From Desulfobacteraceae bacterium (lineage in GTDB: Bacteria; Desulfobacterota; Desulfobacteria; Desulfobacterales; BuS5): DNA of 12,035 nucleotides. Under the pieces are notes generated by a model. The model was not told the DNA's origin. It saw nothing but the letters and a program-made list of their open reading frames with translations, and did no database searches. Where the stretch lies: contig JAUVKE010000047.1 in the NCBI GenBank assembly GCA_030592105.1, forward strand, positions 1 through 12,035. The letters run 5' to 3'. Numbering within the stretch: position 1 is the stretch's first letter; each line of letters opens with the position of its first letter. Of this stretch, positions 5,546 to 12,035 are shown piece after piece. Made by a program: the position numbers and the translations under genes.

Positions 5546-7235
5546 TCGGCTGGATATATATTGCCAGCAGACTCTGGACAACATATGGAATAAACCGAGC
5601 TGGGTTTTTAAGGGAAATTCAAGTTACTGGAGAATGACCCAGGCTGGCTATGAATCAGCAGAGCTTGCAGGTGTCCTTAAATCTCTCAACACAGTTATCG
5701 GCCATGTTGGAATGAATGTGGGACGTGTAACCTGGTCGGGCCAGGTATCCACGGAAATCGACAAGGAATCCCTTGTCCTTCCAGCTGAATTTATATTAGG
5801 AGATTATCCTGTTCCCCCCGGTAAAATGGATGTACTTATTGGAGTCTCCATACACGAAGCACTTCGCCAGAGCGAATGGAGCGGTTTTGTATGGAAAGAG
5901 ATGCTTAAAAAAGATCAAAGTTTCAGCAAAGTTTCAAATTATTTAAAAAAAGATACTCTATGGAAATTTTTTTCTGTTGCTGAAAACATATATCTTGATA
6001 AAAAAGCTTCCAGGAATATTTTAGGGGAATATACTAAAAAAGCCCGCATCGCCTTGATCCCTGGAATGTTAAGGGACCCCGCAAAAATTCCCACAGCATG
6101 GCATCTGTTCGATCTTTGGGAGCAGATTGCCCTTGACCAGGTTACATATTTAAACCTGAATAAATTATATAATGGGCCATTGGATATTCTGCAAAAAGAG
6201 GTGGATACCATTGCATTGATTGCTCACAACAAACAATCTGTGACAGTAAGATGTGGTATGAGGGCGGATGTCTATCTGGATATCTTTAAAAAAATTGAAG
6301 AATTTATGCCAGAGTGGGAAAAAGAGCCCGTGGCTTTTTTTTCACGGGGTCCTGGAACAAAGGACATCAAGAAGAAAAAAAGAAAAAAAGATGAGGATAC
6401 AAGATCATACACGGCCATTAGTACAGATATGTGGGAGGATATTAATCTTGAGCTTGCCAGGGATACTACAGATCTAACCCCCTTAATACAATTAGCCTGT
6501 AATAACGATGAAAAAGTCTTGCGTACATCACTCACTGACTTCACTGTACCTGCCAATGCGTATACGGACAGACGACTGGTCCAACGGCTGAAAAATGTTT
6601 TTCAATATTATTCTCAAAGAATAAAAAAAGTCAATCGTGGTCTTGAAAGCGGGAAAATAGACAGAAGGCGGCTGTACCGTGCTCCCATTGATGGGAGATG
6701 TTTTAAAATTGAACAAAAGCTGGCTGAATTTGCATGGAATTTTACAGTTGTTGTTGATGCATCCATGTCCATGGCAGGGTTTAAATGGAAAGTTGTTGAA
6801 AATACCATGAGCTCACTTCGTAAAGCCCTGGAAGGGTACAGAAATAATCTCAGGGTATTTGGTTATTTTGAATGGGATGGTGTCTGTTTGATATCTGAAC
6901 TTTTAAGACATAACATTCTCTACTCCATTGCCCCCACAGGGAGAACCCCGTCCGGCCAGGCTATAATCGCAGCGGCTTTATTAATGCCCACGGACAATAG
7001 TAAGCCCAAGTATATTCTCCATATCACAGATGGTGAATCAAATGCAGGGGCTGACGTTCAGTATGCCATCGATTTTTGCAAAAAAGAAAAGATAGATATG
7101 ATAACATTAGGATGCAGTTATAAAGAAAAAGAAAAAATGGTCAAACAATATGGAAAACAGGTACAGTTTCTTGACTCCATTGAAGAACTGCCAAAGGCTA
7201 TTGAACGACTGTTTCAAAGGATTTTAAAATATTAA
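5526..7235 (+). CDS. VWA-domain protein 1 (NorD/CbbO/BssF-type partner of MoxR ATPase)
   Basis: This protein of about 569 residues has an N-terminal helical domain, a Lys-rich linker, and a C-terminal von Willebrand A domain with a complete MIDAS: D411-A-S413-M-S415, T474 (in PTGRTPSG) and D502 (in ITDGESN). A metal ion bound there usually mediates contact with a partner or target. In the N-terminal domain YPVPPGKMDVLIG leads to HEALR (residues 110-114), which resembles a zinc-protease HExxH with the last His changed to Arg. The linker DIKKKKRKKDED is strongly basic. The start at 5526 is preferred because AAAGGTG (5512-5518) lies 7 bases upstream. ATG 5532 is an alternative, and the longer frame from 5469 would run far inside the ATPase gene. 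It overlaps the ATPase by 20 bp. There is no signal peptide or membrane segment. Confidence 0.88.
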   Translation: MPMNYINRLDIYCQQTLDNIWNKPSWVFKGNSSYWRMTQAGYESAELAGVLKSLNTVIGHVGMNVGRVTWSGQVSTEIDKESLVLPAEFILGDYPVPPGKMDVLIGVSIHEALRQSEWSGFVWKEMLKKDQSFSKVSNYLKKDTLWKFFSVAENIYLDKKASRNILGEYTKKARIALIPGMLRDPAKIPTAWHLFDLWEQIALDQVTYLNLNKLYNGPLDILQKEVDTIALIAHNKQSVTVRCGMRADVYLDIFKKIEEFMPEWEKEPVAFFSRGPGTKDIKKKKRKKDEDTRSYTAISTDMWEDINLELARDTTDLTPLIQLACNNDEKVLRTSLTDFTVPANAYTDRRLVQRLKNVFQYYSQRIKKVNRGLESGKIDRRRLYRAPIDGRCFKIEQKLAEFAWNFTVVVDASMSMAGFKWKVVENTMSSLRKALEGYRNNLRVFGYFEWDGVCLISELLRHNILYSIAPTGRTPSGQAIIAAALLMPTDNSKPKYILHITDGESNAGADVQYAIDFCKKEKIDMITLGCSYKEKEKMVKQYGKQVQFLDSIEELPKAIERLFQRILKY

Positions 7236-7250
7236 CCATGGAGGCCAATA

Positions 7251-8096
7251 ATGGATAATAAAGACCTTTTAACGCCACCTGAGCTGGACCCATTTTTTTA
7301 TATTCAGGAAGAGACCTCTGATGTACTTAAAAGCCTGGAAAAATTATCCAACACACATCCGGTCAATGTATTAATGACAGGACGTCAGGGCTGTGGAAAA
7401 TCGTCTTTAATACGCCAGTTTGCAGCTTTTTTTAAAAGACCCCTTGCTGTTTTTCAGATTGGGCAACTTTCCGAGCCAGGACAGTTATTTGGAGAGCATG
7501 GGCTAAAATGCGGGGAAACATTTTATCAGGAATTTTTGTTCCCTAAAGCCATATCAACTCCGGGATGTGTTATCCATTTAGAAGAGATAAACAGACCTGA
7601 GCATCCCAAGGCGCTGAACGAACTTTTTTCGGTTCTTTCCGAAGACAGGTCAATATGGGTGGATCAACTGGGTCAGGTAAAAGTAGCTGAGAATGTTGTT
7701 TTTTTTGCCAGCATGAATGAAGGAGAAGAATTCACAGGAACAGACGCCCTGGATGTTGCATTACGGGATAGATTCTATATAATCCCTGTTGATTATCTCC
7801 CCTATGAGATTGAAAAGCAGGTATTAATAAATAAAACCAACATTAATGAAAAAGATTCTGAGCTGGTTTTAAAAGTATTGGGGCACTTAAGAAGTGATCC
7901 TCAAATAGATTCAACAATCTCTGTGCGCCACAGCCTGATGATATCTGAACTCATGGGCGCAGGAGCAGGATTAAAGGAATCGATAATTTACAGCCTTTCC
8001 ATATCCCGTGATATTCTTGAAAGTATACTGTTGTCCCTTCATGTTGAAACAAAGGATCATAAAATTAAATCGAATCAGTATAAACGATTTGTATAA
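7251..8096 (+). CDS. MoxR-family AAA+ ATPase 2
   Basis: This 281-residue protein is a paralogue of the ATPase at 4694, with about three in five residues identical over the core by eye. Walker A is GRQGCGKSS (44-52), Walker B is CVIHLEE (106-112), sensor 1 is Asn156, the arginine finger is Arg174 in LRDRF, and the sensor-2 arginine is Arg226 in VRHSL. All catalytic positions are kept, including the unusual Glu-Glu Walker B, so it should hydrolyse ATP. GGAGG (7240-7244) lies 6 bases upstream, and it starts 15 bases after VWA 1. It is the last gene of the plus-strand operon and faces the minus-strand VWA 2/radical SAM pair across a structured junction. It may be the ATPase for VWA 2, or it may co-assemble with ATPase 1 in a mixed ring. 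Confidence 0.9.
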   Translation: MDNKDLLTPPELDPFFYIQEETSDVLKSLEKLSNTHPVNVLMTGRQGCGKSSLIRQFAAFFKRPLAVFQIGQLSEPGQLFGEHGLKCGETFYQEFLFPKAISTPGCVIHLEEINRPEHPKALNELFSVLSEDRSIWVDQLGQVKVAENVVFFASMNEGEEFTGTDALDVALRDRFYIIPVDYLPYEIEKQVLINKTNINEKDSELVLKVLGHLRSDPQIDSTISVRHSLMISELMGAGAGLKESIIYSLSISRDILESILLSLHVETKDHKIKSNQYKRFV

Positions 8097-8175
8097 GCAG
8101 GGAATGGAAACAAAAAAATCCCCTGTGGTTTCCCTGCTCGTAGGGGCAACCACAGGGGATTGCCCTACGAGCAGG
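8097..8175. terminator. Interlocked palindromes at a convergent junction, probable bidirectional terminator or REP-like element
   Basis: Two long inverted repeats are interleaved. Stem 1 is a perfect 14 bp (8117-8130 with 8148-8161, core CCCCTGTGG). Stem 2 is a perfect 13 bp (8133-8145 with 8163-8175, core CTGCTCGTAGG), extendable by 3 bp past one bulged G. The order is A-B-A'-B', so the RNA could form a pseudoknot or switch between two hairpins. A third alternative pairs 8097-8104 with 8130-8137. It lies between the stop codons of the convergent genes ending at 8096 and 8196. Confidence 0.65.
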
Positions 8176-8195
8176 TTTCATTGAAAAGTTATGAA

Positions 8196-9302
8196 TTAAA
8201 ATAATATCCCCGAACTTTCAAGTTCCTCATTTGAGCGACCACGCCAGCACAGTGGGTCTTCTTCTAAAATATTATTATTTAAAAAATAGGCATTTCTTCT
8301 GCATCCACCGCAGATATATCGGTAATTACATTTACCACATCTTCCCTTAAGATTTTCACGGTTCCTTATATCTTTAAGTATCTTTGATGTCTGCCAGATA
8401 CGCGACAGGGGGGTTTCCTTAAGATTACCAAGTTTCCCTTCCCCGTATCGTCCACACAACCTGAGTTCTCCTGTTGACGAAACAAACAGGGAATAGATTC
8501 CTGTAAAGCATCCTACACAAAAATCATAAAACCCTGAACCAAAATCAGAATTTGTGCAAATCTTCTGTGAGCCTTTATCCTCAGAAATAATATATCTGTT
8601 CTCAAAGCCTATGGAGGAAACCCCAAGGTCAGCCTGTTTTTTAAAAAGAAGCCTTTGCATATCACGTCGATTTCTTCTGGTCAGCACAAGATTATCCTTC
8701 CCCTTTCCCCGGCCCCCTGGGAAAAATTCCTGAACATGCAAAGCTGAGTCAAGCTCTCCTGCCTTATCAATTATATCTGAAAGCTGCGAGTAATTTGTCA
8801 TGGAAATAGTAAATGAAATACGGACAGTTATCCCTGCAAGTTTTAAATATTTTACAGCGGCAAGTGCCCGGTCATAACTACCCTCACCCCTGTTGAAATC
8901 ATGGGTAATACGATCCAGACCATCAATGCTGATCATCATCTGCTTAACACCTGCTGCGGCAATCTCTCTGGCAAGGTTTTTATCAATAAGATAACCATTT
9001 GAAACAATCCCAACACTTCTAAAACGGCCTGAAGCATATGATGCAAGTTCCAGAATATCATCCCGCACCAAAGGTTCGCCCCCACCAAATGAAAGGTGCA
9101 TGACTTCAGCTTCAGCAAGATTGTCAATAACAATTCTTGCCTCCTTTGTGGTGAGCTCACCTTTAGCGGGCTCACCTGCGGCGGCTCCGCACAACTTACA
9201 CCTGAGATTGCAGGCCTGGGTAACGCTGAGACCGGCAATTAACGGGACAGGTTTTTTTACTGCTTCATAGTATTTTTTTTTGGTTTTTTCTAAGAAATTC
9301 AT
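8196..9302 (-). CDS. Radical SAM/SPASM-domain protein
   Basis: This 368-residue radical SAM enzyme has the SAM cluster motif C31-x3-C35-x2-C38 in TQACNLRCKLCG and the SAM-binding GGGEP (73-77). Nine further cysteines lie at 249, 262, 265, 283, 322, 325, 331, 334 and 352. The C322-x2-C325-x5-C331-x2-C334 run and the distal C352 are typical of a SPASM domain holding auxiliary [4Fe-4S] clusters. SPASM enzymes mostly modify peptides or proteins (anaerobic sulfatase maturase, PqqE, RiPP maturases), while related ones act in heme or heme d1 synthesis. Its ATG overlaps the stop of VWA 2 (ATGA), so the two are made together. It is not the glycyl radical activase: it lacks the ferredoxin insert of the enzyme at 3429. 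A role in modifying a component of this locus is inference. Confidence 0.9.
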   Translation of the reverse strand: MNFLEKTKKKYYEAVKKPVPLIAGLSVTQACNLRCKLCGAAAGEPAKGELTTKEARIVIDNLAEAEVMHLSFGGGEPLVRDDILELASYASGRFRSVGIVSNGYLIDKNLAREIAAAGVKQMMISIDGLDRITHDFNRGEGSYDRALAAVKYLKLAGITVRISFTISMTNYSQLSDIIDKAGELDSALHVQEFFPGGRGKGKDNLVLTRRNRRDMQRLLFKKQADLGVSSIGFENRYIISEDKGSQKICTNSDFGSGFYDFCVGCFTGIYSLFVSSTGELRLCGRYGEGKLGNLKETPLSRIWQTSKILKDIRNRENLKGRCGKCNYRYICGGCRRNAYFLNNNILEEDPLCWRGRSNEELESSGILF

Positions 9303-10999
9303 CTTAATAAATTAGCCCTCAGTACCGCCTCTAGCTGCTCAGGTAAAAGATCTATGGAATCTATCAAAATGGCCCTGTCATGATACTGCTTTTCAAGAAG
9401 ATCTCTTGTTTTTTCTTCAAAATACGTCCCAATGGTTACAACGTCCACACCTTGCTTATCACAAAATTCAAGGCTTTTTTGAACACTTAAGCCGCAGTTG
9501 GGTTCACCATCTGTAAGGTGTACAATGAGCCTTTTTTTATCTTTGGGCATTATTGAGGCTGTTGCTATAATAGCCTGGCCAGTAGGTGTCCTTCCCCCCG
9601 GACGCACAGTGTAAAGCCTGTTGCCGTATACAAGTGCATTAACTTCACAAATTCCTGCTCTCTCATAATAGCAAAGAAGGTCCAGCCTGTTCCCTGTACC
9701 TTTTACAGCTTCAAAGAGTGAAAGAAAAAGCCTTTCGGTCTTGGCCCACTCTTTTCCACCCCCTGGCAACCCTCCGGTCATTGACGCGGAACCATCAACC
9801 AAAATTGCTATATTTCTTGTATTATCATGGGTCAAATATTCTTTTTTTCTAAAAATTTTTCCATCCAAAGAATATCTGTGAAGACGTCTCCCATCTATTT
9901 TTCCTAATAATTGAGCACGATTATAAAAATAACGTCTGCTTCTGTGGGATCGCTGTACCCTAAAAATCTTTTTTAAACGTGCAACCAGTGCTTCATCAGC
10001 CGTTATCCTGCACGGGATTGTTGCCCTGCCGTAAACAGTATCCATAATCCGCCACTGTTCTTCTTCCCCTGCAACATCTGCAACCTCCTGATTTATACTC
10101 TTTTCATCCATCTCCTCCATAATATCATTTACTCTTTGCATAAGAGCCTGATTTTCCCTCTCTGTAAAACGCCTTGCATCTGTATTTTCCTCCGACTCCA
10201 TATCCACTGCAGGGTCATCACAGGAATCTCCTTCATCTCCAGAAAATTCTTCTGCAAGTCCGGAAGCATCTGATAAAGAGTCCTCATCTACCCAGGTCTC
10301 AGCTCTTTTCAAAATTTCATTCCAGAGGTTCAAATAAATATTTGCCCTTAAAAAAGATCTTTTTGAAATCGAACTTTCACTAAGCAAAGCTTTAATTGCA
10401 TCCCTTGTATCAAGGCAAATCTGAAACAGGTCATAATACGCAGGGTTCATGTTCACGGCAAGTTTATCAAAAAAAATGTAATCTGCAAATATATGAAGAA
10501 ATGCATGAATGGTCGGTTTATCCGTATTTGATTTAAAGGGGGGTCTCACATAAGGCCAACACCTGGAAAGGTAATATTTCCAGACAGTATCTTCGGCAAT
10601 TTCTTTGGTAAAAATATCCTCTCCAATACTGATCAGCAGATCCAGAAGGTATTTATAACCTTCTGAAATTTCACCCACCTTTTTTTTAACATTTATATAA
10701 ACAATATCAGAAAGAATTTTACAGTGAAATGCCTCCCTTGCTGTAATCCCGACAAGAATATCCATTTTCCCCGGGGGAACAGGGTATTCCCCTTTTGCAA
10801 GGTTAATATCAATTCCTATCAGTAAAGGATTAGGTGTGGAAGAGGTACTCCATTCAATCGGTTTTAAATTGGTGGCTATATGTCTTCCAACTTTTCGCAG
10901 GGCATAAAGAACCCTGACAAGCTCCTGGGATTCGACAGCCGATATATTTTTTCTCCAATATTCTGAATGTCCAAAATTTAAATTATTTCTGGAAGCCAT
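9299..10999 (-). CDS. VWA-domain protein 2 (NorD/CbbO/BssF-type)
   Basis: This 566-residue paralogue of VWA 1 has the same architecture. The C-terminal VWA domain has a complete MIDAS: D402-G-S404-A-S406, T471 (in GGRTPTG) and D497 (in LTDGEPN). A block KIDGRRLHRYSLDG precedes the domain and matches VWA 1. The N-terminal domain has YPVPPGKMDILVG followed by REAFH (88-92), which looks like HExxH with the first His replaced. The linker around 236-275 is very acidic (DEDSLSD, GDEGDSCDD, MESEEN), opposite in charge to that of VWA 1. The start at 10999 is chosen because TGAGGA lies 5 bases upstream and the protein then begins at the same point of homology. A longer frame to 11062 lacks such a site. 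It is coupled to the radical SAM gene. Confidence 0.88.
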   Translation of the reverse strand: MASRNNLNFGHSEYWRKNISAVESQELVRVLYALRKVGRHIATNLKPIEWSTSSTPNPLLIGIDINLAKGEYPVPPGKMDILVGITAREAFHCKILSDIVYINVKKKVGEISEGYKYLLDLLISIGEDIFTKEIAEDTVWKYYLSRCWPYVRPPFKSNTDKPTIHAFLHIFADYIFFDKLAVNMNPAYYDLFQICLDTRDAIKALLSESSISKRSFLRANIYLNLWNEILKRAETWVDEDSLSDASGLAEEFSGDEGDSCDDPAVDMESEENTDARRFTERENQALMQRVNDIMEEMDEKSINQEVADVAGEEEQWRIMDTVYGRATIPCRITADEALVARLKKIFRVQRSHRSRRYFYNRAQLLGKIDGRRLHRYSLDGKIFRKKEYLTHDNTRNIAILVDGSASMTGGLPGGGKEWAKTERLFLSLFEAVKGTGNRLDLLCYYERAGICEVNALVYGNRLYTVRPGGRTPTGQAIIATASIMPKDKKRLIVHLTDGEPNCGLSVQKSLEFCDKQGVDVVTIGTYFEEKTRDLLEKQYHDRAILIDSIDLLPEQLEAVLRANLLR

Positions 11000-11064
11000 T
11001 TGAATCCTCATAAATAATTTTAAAACAAAATTTGAGCGAGCCCTTAGTTTCAATTTCAGCAATA

Positions 11065-11150
11065 GACTGAGCTATAATAAAATTTGAAAACCTCTGAAAC
11101 TTGCTGCGCTCAAACAACCAGAGGTTTTCAAATTTCACCATAACTCAGTC
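11065..11150 (-). repeat. Large hairpin upstream of VWA 2, with a loop shared with the right-edge palindrome
   Basis: A perfect 17-bp stem (11080-11096 with 11119-11135, core GAAAACCTCTG) is enclosed by an outer 7-bp GACTGAG/CTCAGTC stem (11065-11071/11144-11150). On the minus strand the loop contains TTGTTTGAGCG followed by a GCAAGTTT stretch, closely like the loop of the element at 11913-12032. It ends 66 bases before the VWA 2 start and could be a leader structure or a dispersed repeat. Confidence 0.65.
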
Positions 11151-11171
11151 CCGGCGTCTGATGGCCAAAGT

Positions 11172-11289
11172 TATAGATTGTTACATAAATAATTTCACTG
11201 CGTTATCGTCGCCTGCGTATTACAATACGCCTTCCTCCCTCTGGCCTTGTGCCAATTTTTAAAATCGGGTAATTATCTGACAATCTATA
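11172..11289 (-). mobile_element. MITE-like repeat, copy B (118 bp)
   Basis: This is an inverted copy of the element at 2425-2528. Its ends TATAGATTGT and ACAATCTATA are terminal inverted repeats. Read on the minus strand, the half beginning AAGGCGTATTGTAATACGC is nearly identical to copy A. Copy B has about 15 extra bases in its other half. With the hairpin at 11065-11150 it fills most of the 313-base gap between the genes at 10999 and 11313. Confidence 0.8.
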
Positions 11290-11312
11290 GCCTCTCAAAA
11301 AAAATAAAAAAA

Positions 11313-11834
11313 TTATTGGGGCCAACCCTCAAAAGTCCTGTCCGGAAAATCAAAAATCTTTGAAAACCTTTGCCTGGAATCTTCCCTTACTTCTGCAGCC
11401 TCTTCCTGACTTATTTTTTCTGACCTGATCCACTGTTCAAGTAGTCTTCCTCCGGGTAGCCACATCTGTACTGTCTCCCTGTCGAATATCCAGGCCTTGA
11501 GCCTTTCACCGGTTCCGGCTATTTTCTCCCAAACCTGCTCCCTGTCCCTCACGTCACAATAAATCGACATTACACATTCTTCCATGCCTAGATTTACAAG
11601 GGGCTTTTTGTCATATTTAAAACAGGGTATTATTCCTGAATCAACATGGGGATCCAGAATTTTTCCAATCTTATCAAGCTTACTCCTGGAACCAAATAAA
11701 ATCCACTTGCCCCAGTAATCAAGGTATCCCTGATTTGTTAATGGTTTTTTTTTATATGCAATATAACTATATCCCTCGTATATTTGAGGATGATATCCAA
11801 ATATAAAATGCGTCTGAGGCTGGTCTATAATCAT
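11313..11834 (-). CDS. 173-residue protein of uncertain function
   Basis: This is a soluble protein with no signal peptide, membrane segment or cysteine cluster. Blocks visible are GKWILFG (43-49), a KLDKIGKIL helix, GIIPCFKYD, ECVMSIYCDVRDREQVWEKI, and a charged C-terminal helix (SEKISQEEAAEVRED). The order GKW-[hydrophobic], a helix, a K-rich strand, a hydrophobic strand with D-x-x-D, then WxxI loosely resembles small proteins annotated as putative phosphothreonine-lyase-domain proteins. That comparison is from memory and weak. A poor ribosome site (GGAT, 8 bases upstream) precedes the ATG. It is upstream of VWA 2 on the same strand but separated by a MITE and a hairpin, so co-transcription is uncertain. 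Confidence 0.65.
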   Translation of the reverse strand: MIIDQPQTHFIFGYHPQIYEGYSYIAYKKKPLTNQGYLDYWGKWILFGSRSKLDKIGKILDPHVDSGIIPCFKYDKKPLVNLGMEECVMSIYCDVRDREQVWEKIAGTGERLKAWIFDRETVQMWLPGGRLLEQWIRSEKISQEEAAEVREDSRQRFSKIFDFPDRTFEGWPQ

Positions 11835-11912
11835 TGTTAATATCCATTATTTTTCAGTAGTGTCCGGTTAGAATTTTGCGTGAGGGGAGTTTAATTGTTT
11901 TTGTAGCATATT

Positions 11913-12032
11913 GAATAAATTTCGTAGAATTTCTTAGTGCAGCGTAGGCAAAAAATTGCGATTGTTTGAGCGAGGCACGAGCGAGTTTCGCAATTTTGGC
12001 GGAGCAAACTTAGAAATTCAAGAAATTTATTC
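11913..12032. repeat. Long interrupted palindrome at the right edge
   Basis: GAATAAATTTC (11913-11923) pairs exactly with 12022-12032, and the match continues imperfectly inwards (AATTTCTTAG against CTTAGAAATT). A further perfect 10-bp stem AAAATTGCGA/TCGCAATTTT is at 11952-11961/11988-11997. The loop holds TTGTTTGAGCG and a 7-base direct repeat GAGCGAG (11968-11974 and 11979-11985). The rest of 11835-12035 has no gene; it contains a GTAGTGTCCGGTTAG stretch near 11856-11870 that may be the edge of another repeat. Confidence 0.6.
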
Positions 12033-12035
12033 GCA

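Noticed and set aside
11000..11062. Longer N-terminus for VWA 2
   Set aside because: The TGAGGA site lies 5 bases before the ATG at 10999, and the extra residues have no counterpart in VWA 1.
11172..11289. CRISPR-like or tRNA structure suggested by the palindromes
   Set aside because: There is no regular repeat-spacer array or cloverleaf; the palindromes belong to the MITE pair.

Overview
The window is AT-rich bacterial DNA carrying part of an anaerobic hydrocarbon-activation locus. The diagnostic gene is the C-terminal third of a glycyl radical enzyme of the X-succinate synthase family (alkyl-, benzyl- or naphthylmethyl-succinate synthase, the fumarate-addition enzymes AssA/MasD, BssA and NmsA). 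A dedicated glycyl-radical activating enzyme follows further along. Base composition, gene types and many palindromic intergenic repeats suggest a strictly anaerobic, probably sulfate-reducing Desulfobacterota member. That assignment is inference. The substrate cannot be read from the visible part, although the extra rubredoxin-like small proteins lean towards the alkane (ass/mas) type.

Layout, left to right. (1) 2-877 (+): 3'-part of the catalytic subunit with the glycyl radical loop. (2) 878-1252: a long AT-rich spacer with a hairpin. (3) 1253-2288 (+): four small genes, namely a Cys/His iron-sulfur-type small subunit, two related CxxC...CxxC rubredoxin/zinc-ribbon-like proteins, and a 57-residue protein. 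(4) 2378-2528: a strong GC-rich hairpin and a MITE-like repeat (copy A). (5) 2551-3357 (+): two small pyridoxamine-phosphate-oxidase-like split-barrel proteins. (6) 3429-4370 (+): the activating enzyme. (7) 4694-8096 (+): MoxR-type AAA+ ATPase, VWA-domain protein, second MoxR-type ATPase. (8) 8097-8175: interlocked palindromes at a convergent gene junction. (9) 11834-8196 (-): a 173-residue protein of uncertain function, a second VWA protein, and a SPASM radical SAM protein whose start overlaps the VWA stop (ATGA). MITE copy B (inverted relative to copy A) and a large hairpin lie in the gap upstream of the second VWA gene. A further long palindrome sits at the right edge.

How the genes may work together: the activating enzyme installs the glycyl radical on the catalytic subunit and the small Fe-S/rubredoxin-like proteins are its accessory subunits. 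MoxR/VWA pairs act elsewhere (NorQ/NorD, CbbQ/CbbO) as ATP-driven remodelling machines for metalloenzymes, and a single MoxR ATPase (BssE) is known from bss operons. This locus has two MoxR and two VWA genes, plus a SPASM radical SAM enzyme coupled to the second VWA. That duplicated, radical-SAM-linked chaperone module is the most unusual feature of the window. The two VWA paralogues carry complementary damage to an apparent HExxH motif (HEALR in one, REAFH in the other) and linkers of opposite charge, which suggests they may have specialised as partners.
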